A stretch of DNA of 64,000 nt, from NCBI GenBank assembly GCA_007115705.1, contig QXEO01001791.1, positions 475,001 to 539,000 on the forward strand, written 5' to 3'. The notes under the pieces are model-generated. The model worked only from the letters and a program-made list of their open reading frames with translations. It ran no database searches and was not told the origin of the DNA. Each line of letters begins with the position of its first letter. The stretch's first letter is position 1. This stretch comes from Dactylis glomerata. Its lineage: Eukaryota > Streptophyta > Magnoliopsida > Poales > Poaceae. Below are positions 56,721-64,000 of the stretch, in pieces. Made by a program: the position numbers and the translations under genes.

Positions 56721-59359
56721 AGAAATTACTTTTTGACTCTATTCTTAGAGCAAATTATGAACTTGATGCTTCATTGCTTGATATTACTTGATTTCCACTT
56801 TCTGCGCCTAGCTCAAAGGCGTTAAAGAAAAGCACTCTTGGGAGATAACCCATTGTTTTATTTTCAGTACTTTTTCTTTTATTTGAGTCTTGGAAGTTAT
56901 TAATACTATAATTGTATCATTTTTATTTCGTTGTTGTGCCAAGAGAAACCTCTAATTTGAGGGAGGTAAGATTTGGGGAAGTTGCTGTCCTGAAACAGAT
57001 TTTCTTGCTATACTGTAAAAATTCGTGAAAATTCTCAGAATATCTTTTTGATCTGCGATTTCTTGTGCATATGCCCCAGGTTATTTCCAAACTTTCATTA
57101 GTTTTTCACTTTTCTATTTGAGCAACATAAAACCCTCGAAAAAATCAATCTTTGTCAGCTGTTCTGTTTTGACAGATTTCTGCCATTATTTGTGTTTGCC
57201 TCTCGATCGCTTTATTTTTTAATTCTTCTGATCCGGGGACTTTTGAGGAAGCTGCTACATTAGTATATGCTTTATATGTGGTGTTTTGAGTTGAAATATG
57301 AACCAAAAAAGGTTGATCTATTATTATGCTTACACTAATGTTGCTAATGGAATTGTGTGAAGTTTTGTATGAAGGAAGTTTTCAAGTGTAGGAAATGGAG
57401 AGTGATGAGATGAGGTGAAGAATGGACAAAAGCTCAAGCTTGGGGATGCCCATGCAGCCTAAGAAATATCCAAGAAGTACAAGCGTCAAAGCTTGGGGAT
57501 GCCCCCGAGGCACCCCTTCTTCATCGGCAAAAATTAGGTCACCTTTCAAGACACTATATTTTTATTGCTTCATATTCTATGCGTTTTTCTTGGAGCGTCT
57601 TTACTTTTGCTTTCAGTTTTCTTTTGTTTTGTTTGCTGCAATAAATGGTTGGACCCCAACAAATTCCTTTTGGAGGAGATGAACTCCAATTTTTATTACC
57701 AAGAACACACTAGTTTTCACTTTTATCGTTCAACGAGTGTTCTCTTTTTCTACTACTGTGTTTAGCTTTCATTTTTCGCCATGATTTTTGTTCAGATCTT
57801 GTTATATCTTTGCATCAAGGTGTATTTTGACCTCTGTTCCATGTTGGTTTTCATCAAAAGAGTTGAATTAAAAAGGTTTGAATGGTGTTGGAAAAGAGAA
57901 AAAATTTATGCCAAAAGTGGTACAAAAAAGGGGAGCTTGCTTAGACTGCGGCTTAGACTTTTACATTTCATGCTTGATGTTGTTTTGATAGTATTCTTAG
58001 TAGTTTTTGCTGTAGCATGACTTGTCTCAAATGACTGAAATTGCTTAACGAGCCTTTGAAAAAATCATGCATTTTTTTATTATGTGGAAGCATTATTGTG
58101 GTTTTCTCCTTTGATGCTTTAATTGGGTTGACTTGGCGCATGCTTACACCATGTTTGACTACAAAATAAGTCACCTATAGCCTCTATGATCATTTGGTTT
58201 TTGAATTGTGATACCACTTTATGCTTCGGTTAATGATGTTTTGTCGCTATGCATGATTATGGCCGTTATTGCTCTCTTAGTTGGTCGCTCCCAGTCTTTT
58301 GCTAGCCTTAATTTTGTACTGAGTATGAGCTCTACTCATGCATCCAACTCCCAAAAACCAAGTTTTTCTAATGAGTCCACCATAAATTCCTATGCATGGT
58401 ATTTGAAAACCATTCCAAGTAAATTTTCATGTGCTACCTTTCAAAAAACCTTCAAAACATTTCTCATTTCGTGACACTGTTTTCAGCTCATGGCGACGTA
58501 GTGGTCGGATTTGCTATCTTCCATATTGTTTTATTCTAAAAAAATGAAAAAAGGGAAAAAGAAAAGAAAAAAAGGCACTCCTCCATGGTATGGGAAAGTT
58601 GGTGGGCACCCGATGGAATCGGTTAGCCATGGTTGGAGAAAGGAAAAGTGGGGAGGAGTGCCAAGCTTTATAAAAGAGCACCAACGTGCCAATCTCTCTC
58701 TCAAAAATTGCTTTGTATGGAAGATAGTAAGAACCCCATTGCCAGTCGTTGACAAAGACAACCACCTCTCAAAACCAATTTTGTTTCTCTCTGTTTTACA
58801 AATGAAAAGCTGTAGCACATGTTTAATCACCGCTTCCCTCTGCGAAGGGCCTTTCTTTTACTTTTATGTTGAGTCTTCACCTTCTACCTTTATGCACCTT
58901 CTAAGAGAGCATAGTTGTCATTCTGAGTATAATGTGTATAGTCCCAAATTTATTATTGATTGATTCATGATTATGGTTTTGCTTGTTCTTAAATTATTTG
59001 TATCTAGTCACCCTCTTAAACTTAAAGGTTTCCTATGTATTTATGTTTTGCTACTCCATGAGGGACAAGCTGAAAACCACTTTGATATGTTTTTCCATAT
59101 GGTTGAAGCACACACGTGACTTTCAATGTTTCATTACTCATGATCTTTCGTTTGTGTTACTTTTCATGTTATAACATGGTTGCTAAGTTTCTATTATCGA
59201 AATTATGACTTTCATGCCCATGTTTTAAGTACTTTGATCTCAGCACTCAATGTTTTACCTCATTGATCAAGATTGTGATGGTGCATGTCACCTCAAAAAT
59301 TATTCTTTTGTTATCACTTACCCACTCGAGGACGAGCAGGAGTTAAGCTTGGGGATGCT
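56721..59359 (+). other. Conserved non-coding interior of the truncated Gypsy
   Basis: It begins with CTCAAAGGCGTTAAAGAAAAG, also present in the reversed Gypsy. AAGCTTGGGGATGCCC occurs near 57437 and 57491 and again as the purine tract at 59346-59359. Short frames in it are not conserved between the copies, so I call no gene. Confidence 0.6.
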
Positions 59360-60997
59360 TGATACGTCTCAAATGTATCTATAATTTTTGATGCTCCATG
59401 CTTGTTTATACACCATTTGCTTTGTGTTTTGTTACACTTCGTGGCATTTTTATGAATTTTCTGGAACTAACCTTTTAACGAGATGCCATAGTGCCAGTTC
59501 CCTGTTTTCTGCTATTTTTGTATTTCAGAAAAGTTACATAGGAAATATTCTCAGAATTGGATGAAATAAAAGCTGAACCTCCTATTTTTACCGAAGCTTC
59601 ACGAAGACCGAAGATGAGACAGAGGGGGGTCACAGGGCAGCCACACCCTAGGGCAGCGCGGCCTAGCCCTAGCCCGTGCCACCAGGGGGTGAGGCCACCT
59701 AGACCACCTCCTGACGCCGCCCTTCCACCTATATATTCCTCCTGACGGGAAAAACCTAAACACCCGATCAATTTTGCAGAAACACATCGCGATCCGCCGC
59801 CATCATCGACCTAAGATCGGGAGGGTCCAGAAGCTCTTCCTGGCACCCTGCCGAAGAGGGGAATCGCCACCGGAGGTCTTCTTCATCGCCATGCCTACCT
59901 CCGATGCGATGAGTGAGTAGTCTACCTTGGACTACGGGTCCATAGCAGTAGCTAGATGGTTGTCTTCTCCACCATGTGCTTCATGTTTAGATCTTGTGAG
60001 CTGCCTATCATAATCAAGATCATCTTTGTGTAATTCTACATGTTGTGTTTGTTGGGATCCGATGAGTATTGGTACTATGTCAAGTTGATGTTCTGAAATT
60101 ATATCTTTATGTTATCTCTATGTTGGTTATTATCTTGCATGCTCTTTGTTGCTAGTAGATATCTTGGCCGAGTAGATGCTAGTGACTCCAAGAGGGGGTA
60201 TTTATGCTCGATAGTTGGGTTCATGCCTCTAGTAATCTGGGGGAGTGACAGAAACCTCTAAGGTTGTGGATGTGATGTTGCCACTAGGGAGAAAACAACA
60301 TTCTTGTGTCCAAGGACATTTGCTTTGTTTACATTACACACTTTACTTAATGCAATTATCTGTTGTTCGCAACTTAATACTCAATGGGTTCTCGGATGAC
60401 TCCTCGCGAGTGGATTATTAGTCATAGATGCAGTTGGATGGCGGTCTATGCATGTATTTTGTTGTAATGCCCAGAGTAAATATCATAGTGATCCTCATGA
60501 CATATGTATGTTAGCTTTATTCTATCAATTGCCCAACTTTAATTCGTTTACCCAGCATGTTGTTATTTATCTTATGGAGATACACCACTAGTGAACTATG
60601 GACCCCGGTCCTATTTCCTTGACATTGCTATTACTGTTCACTTTTACTTGCTTTGTTTACATTCTTGCATACTATTATTGTTTACCAGTCGATACGCTCA
60701 ATCCTTTGTTTACAACAAACTGGTGAGATTGAAAACCTCATCGTAAGTTGGGAGCAAAGTTCTTGGTTGTGTCGTGTGCAGGTTCCACGTTGCTACTGGT
60801 GCAAAGCAAAGCCCTAGACGAGGCACCCCATAAATTGTCCGGAGTTGTCGCGAAGCTAGCAAGCATCAACCTTCTAAAGTTTGGCTTTCTCCTACTGGTT
60901 TGATAAACCTTGGTTTCATACTGAGGGAAGACTTGCTACTGTGCTCATCATACCTTCCTCTTGGGGTTCCCAACCGGGTGGTCATCTACCCGCATCA
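59360..60997 (+). repeat. 3' LTR of the truncated Gypsy
   Basis: Length 1638 bp, from TGATACGTCTCAAATG to ACCCGCATCA, with a CTATATATTCC box near 59729. It is clearly diverged from the 1537-bp LTRs at 17337 and 22761, so it is a different subfamily. The following five bases are ATAGC; no left partner exists because the 5' end is gone. Confidence 0.85.
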
Positions 60998-61002
60998 ATA
61001 GC

Positions 61003-62480
61003 AAGCATATAAGAAGATCATCAAGCTAGCCCCATAGCTAATGCAAGCTAACTGAATTTCCAATATTCAGTTAAGAAATTCTTAACTGAATGCATAACTG
61101 AAACTAACAGTAGCAGCAGGCATACAACATGTAATCAAGCCAGCTATCAGAGAGGGAGCAAGCTAACTGAATCCCACAAATTCAGTTAAGAAACTCTTAA
61201 CTGAATAATTCACAGAAGCTAACAGCAACAACATGTAGTGGCCAGCCTAGAAATTGGAGGATCACATCACAAGCTCAAGCACAAGCACAGCTGCAGTAGG
61301 CAAGCATGCCTGGCTCACTGGCCAGGCCACCAACACAATGAGCACAGAGGCTAAGAAGAAAGGGAAACTCACCAGGTGAGATCACAGTAGGAGCTGGAAG
61401 AAGACCAGGGCAGCGACACCATCGATGCAGCCATGGTTGTGGTGGCACAGCGCCACCGTCCAGTGGACCACGTCGGCGAGGAGCAGCACCTTGCCCACGG
61501 CCAAGTGACCATCACAACACCACACCTGGGATACGCCGGGGTTGCGGGAATGCCTTCCAACCGGCGATGGCGTCGGAGGTCTAGCAGAGGACACCGAGAA
61601 GAGAGAGCGTGAGGAGGCGGAGCGTTTGCCCCACACGGCGATGGTGGAGACCGCCGGAGCTCATAGGAATCGAGCGGCGACGTCGTCGGCGACGCGGTCA
61701 CCAGGGAGAGCGTGAGAGGTTAGGGTTAGGGTTAGGATTAGACGCGGTGCGAGAGAGAGTGAGAGGGGGGCACGGCCGACTGGGCCGGGCTGGTCCGGCC
61801 TAACCCACTCGGGTTGGCCTGACCAGTGGGCCCAGGCTGTCAGCCACTTTTCTTTTTAAAGAAATAACTAAAAAACCTAGGAAAAACCCTAATTCGATTA
61901 AAACAACACCAGAAAAATATCTAAAATAACTAAAAATGAAAAAACTATTTTTAGTTCTTTTAGGAATTTTTGAGATTTACTTGGGATTAGAAATAATCTT
62001 ATGGATTAATTGTACAGAAGGAAAGGGTATCTAAAGGGTTTTTCTTAAAATATTTAACTTGTGAGATATCTAAGGAAAATATGGTAAAAATTCTTAACTC
62101 ATTAAAATAAATTCCATTCAAGAATATTTGATAACTATTCTTGAATAAAGATACTATGGACATATATTCTTTAAAATCACAAAAGGAATATATAAAAGCC
62201 AGCAAATAAATACATCACTTCAGAGGGGATATAAATTAAACACACACCATAAAGCATGCATTTTTTGAATCTTTAATCATTGCCCTTACCGGACAATGAT
62301 GCTGTTTTCCAGAACCCGAGGTCCCGGGTCACTTCAACAAATCCAACTGCACTACCTTGCAGTTTGCAGGCAAGTTCACTCTTGCTCATATCTATTGTTT
62401 ATCTTCAGCAAATTACTTGCAAATATACCTGTGGTATTACTACTGCATTTAAAGCAAAAGTTCTGCTTTCTTAATCAATT
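61003..62480. other. Old repeat-derived DNA with palindromes and a GC-rich patch
   Basis: 61040-61210 carries two copies of an inverted-repeat block. 61350-61860 is GC-rich, and on the minus strand looks like a promoter or leader with a GTGAGTTT donor near 61372; frames there are unconvincing. 61860-62270 is very AT-rich. The whole is probably part of a decayed LTR retrotransposon. Confidence 0.4.
61043..61206. repeat. Duplicated palindromic block
   Basis: ATTCAGTTAAGAA and TTCTTAACTGAAT form 13-base arms around one base at 61065-61091. A second copy 115 bases on (61180-61206) has 11-base arms and a 5-base loop. Each is preceded by GCAAGCTAACTGAAT, which can pair with the same arm. Confidence 0.8.
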
Positions 62481-63281
62481 TTATTAGTGGTTATCAACCA
62501 CGGTGGTTGTTACCCTAGGATGGTGGGCAGTGGGACCATGGTATGAGTATTGGTGGAGGTCCCACTGCAACTGGAAAATTCACCTAGGAATTAATAACCA
62601 ATATCGCCAGTGATTCTAGCATCGTAAATAACAGTCAACCATAAGATCTGGAATGGGGCGGAGAAGTCAGCTGTACCAACTTCCTCTTGGATATCAACGG
62701 ATGCACCATACCGTAGCTGCATCCTACTGGGTTGCAGTAATGGGTGGGACCCCTTAGTGCCCATGCGTATCGGTGGTCTATGATGGATTGTAGGAGACCA
62801 ACGAGGGAAGCCCGAGGTCAGAAGTCTACCAAAGTGTAGCAGGCCGGCGTGGGGTATATCTGCCGAGGTCAGGACTACCAAAGGGTAGGAGGCCAGCGTG
62901 GGTAAGTTAAATCGAGGTCGGGACTACCTTCGGGTAGGAGGCCGGCGTGGATTGTATCAATCGAGGTCGGGACTACCAAAGAATAGGTGGCCAGCGAGGA
63001 TTGTTTCCGAGGTTGGAACTACAAAAGGGTGAGTATGCAAGGTCGCGGAGGAGGACAGTGATTGGCTTGGATCATATGACTGGGCCCCATACCAAGGAAG
63101 TATGGACGGGAAAGTATGCCCGGTTGTGCAGCAAGGCTTTGATCTCTTATGGGTACAAGTGAACACCTCTGCAAAGTGTACAAAAGTATCAAGATACTCC
63201 CTGTTCCGGGAAGGAGCTACAAACGTGGCAGGAAAGGAGCCCATCGAAGCTCTAATCAACCTGTGAAGACTGACGGACATA
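62481..63281. other. Retrotransposon-like sequence with minisatellite
   Basis: It contains a 49-bp tandem array (62813-63030) and words shared in altered form with 54780-54830, which suggests a fragment of a related LTR. No gene is supported. Confidence 0.4.
62813..63030. repeat. Minisatellite of about 49-bp units
   Basis: Units begin CGAGGTCGGGACTACC at 62813, 62864, 62913, 62962 and 63008 (lengths 51, 49, 49, 46 and a partial). Each continues AAAGGGTAGGAGGCCGGCGTG with changes. Confidence 0.85.
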
Positions 63282-63511
63282 CACTAGTGGGGACAGGGCC
63301 TCCAGTCCTGGCCCGTAAGGGCCTTTAGTCCCGGTTTGCAAACCAGGACCCCAGCCGCGGGACTAAAGGATGAACCTTTAGTCCCGGCCCGGTTACCAGC
63401 CGGGACTGGAGGGTGTCCACGTGGGCACCTCGGAGCGAATCAGGGCCAGGACCTTTAGTCCCGGTTTGTAACACAGACCGGGACTAAAGGGCATCTGCAG
63501 ATTTTTCTTTT

Positions 63512-63570
63512 TTGCTTTAGGGTTTTAGGGTTTAGGGGTTTTAGGGTTTTAGGTGTTCGGGGGATTAACG
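63512..63570. repeat. Telomere-like TTTAGGG run
   Basis: Imperfect repeats of TTTAGGG/TTTTAGGG, about seven units, within the CACTA 3' non-coding region. Confidence 0.8.
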
Positions 63571-63720
63571 TGATGCCTCGTTTGGTGCCTTGGTGTTCGG
63601 GAATTAGTTTATGCATATATATAAGATTAACTTATCTTACAAGCGAGCATATATATACAATTATATGGAGATCAGAATTATCGGGACTAGAGCCCGTCTA
63701 TTCGATTACATGGACCAACA

Positions 63721-64000
63721 TCAGTAATGGCCCCTAGCTACACTAAATCGTCCTTTGTCGTCTATAGCTTCTATTCTCAGAAAGGTCGCTAGCTCCTCTG
63801 CAACAGCAATCGCGCGTTGCTCTGGTAGGTACTTCTCCCGCATGGCCGTGTACTATATAAGAAGAGGAGATGAATATGAATATCAATCATGATAACAAAG
63901 AATGACGAGTAAAAATAGAGGTGTGAATGTTTATTGCTTACATCGTATCTGTAATCCTTGTGCTCAGAGGTAAACGTGCGAATGGTCTCGCAAACATAGT
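63721..64000 (-). CDS. Last two exons of a CACTA-encoded Ulp1-like protease gene, partial
   Basis: Exon 63942-64000 reads YVCETIRTFTSEHKDYRYD and ends at GTAAGC. Exon 63721-63852 follows TTATATAG and reads YTAMREKYLPEQRAIAVAEE, then LATFLRIEAIDDKGRFSVAR and GHY before TGA. The phase is clean. The combination VCE.IR, REK.LPEQR and AEELA.FL is the usual C-terminus of Ulp1-type (C48) cysteine-protease proteins carried by plant CACTA and related transposons, thought to act on SUMO-like tags. The catalytic His-Asp-Cys region lies outside the window, so activity cannot be judged. Confidence 0.65.

Larger units (their letters stand above)
55628..60997 (+). mobile_element. 5'-truncated Gypsy, relative of the reversed one
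   Basis: It keeps a decayed gag end and protease, about 2.6 kb of conserved non-coding interior, a purine tract and a full 3' LTR. The 5' LTR, primer site and start of gag are missing, with an abrupt join at about 55628. The interior shares long similarity with 18891-21804 in opposite orientation. There is no RT, RNase H or integrase. Confidence 0.8.
63282..64000. mobile_element. CACTA element, one end, running out of the window
   Basis: It begins CACTAGTGGGGACAGGG, followed by TTTAGTCCCGGTTTG words in both orientations (63320-63490), the subterminal pattern of a widespread grass CACTA group. The preceding ATA is the possible duplicate. The other end lies beyond the window. Two minus-strand exons of a CACTA-encoded gene are inside. 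Confidence 0.78.

Noticed and set aside
61720..61745. TTAGGG repeats near 61727 as a telomeric remnant
   Set aside because: Only three short units, not the plant TTTAGGG type, inside a GC-rich leader-like region.
1..64000. tRNA, rRNA, CRISPR arrays or intact host genes
   Set aside because: None seen on either strand; the tRNA-like words found are primer binding sites of retrotransposons.

Overview
The window looks like intergenic DNA from a large-genome pooid grass, most likely Triticeae (wheat, barley, rye or Aegilops). The evidence is two BARE1/WIS/Angela-type Copia elements (LTRs beginning TGTTGGAATTATGCC or TGAAGGAAATATGCC), Gypsy LTRs beginning TGATACGTCTCAAACG, a Tat-like Gypsy with a spliced antisense gene, several CACTA transposons and a hAT. 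I see no intact host gene. Almost everything is transposon sequence or gene fragments carried by transposons. Species and family names are inference; element boundaries, target-site duplications (TSDs) and frames are read from the sequence.

The main structure is a nest. An outer CACTA element (1478-43495, TSD GCA) has been expanded to 42 kb by later insertions. It holds a four-unit tandem array (2421-~4860) and a gene-like stretch carrying an eEF1A exon fragment (15054-15215). A non-autonomous Copia (5105-13525, TSD AAACC) split the gene-like stretch. A second CACTA (15899-~42780), which has lost its right tip, lies inside the outer one. Inside that inner CACTA are a reversed Gypsy (17337-24297, TSD TGTTG), a Tat-like Gypsy (26028-35130, TSD ATCCT), a foldback MITE (~37070-37445) and a hAT (37824-42177, TSD TCAACGAC). 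The hAT interrupts a CACTA exon and itself carries a tiny LTR element (38522-40068, TSD AACTG).

Right of the nest, a second Copia (44072-52295, TSD AGGAG) is nearly pristine, with an uninterrupted 1327-residue gag-pol gene. Its 3' LTR lacks 602 bp. Then come GC-rich and AT-rich retrotransposon-like sequence (52301-55627), a 5'-truncated Gypsy with decayed gag-protease and an intact 3' LTR (~55628-60997), old unassigned repeat DNA with palindromes and a 49-bp minisatellite (61003-63281), and the start of a further CACTA carrying the last two exons of a probable Ulp1-like protease gene (63282-64000).

The elements work as parasites of one another. Copia 44072-52295 has every enzyme needed to move, while Copia 5105-13525, the two Gypsy elements, and the 1.5-kb LTR element lack a usable polymerase and must have moved using proteins from relatives. 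LTR comparison by eye suggests recent activity: none or one difference for the 1.5-kb element and the intact Copia, 7 in 1733 for the decayed Copia, 12 in 1537 for the reversed Gypsy, 4 in 335 for the Tat-like element.
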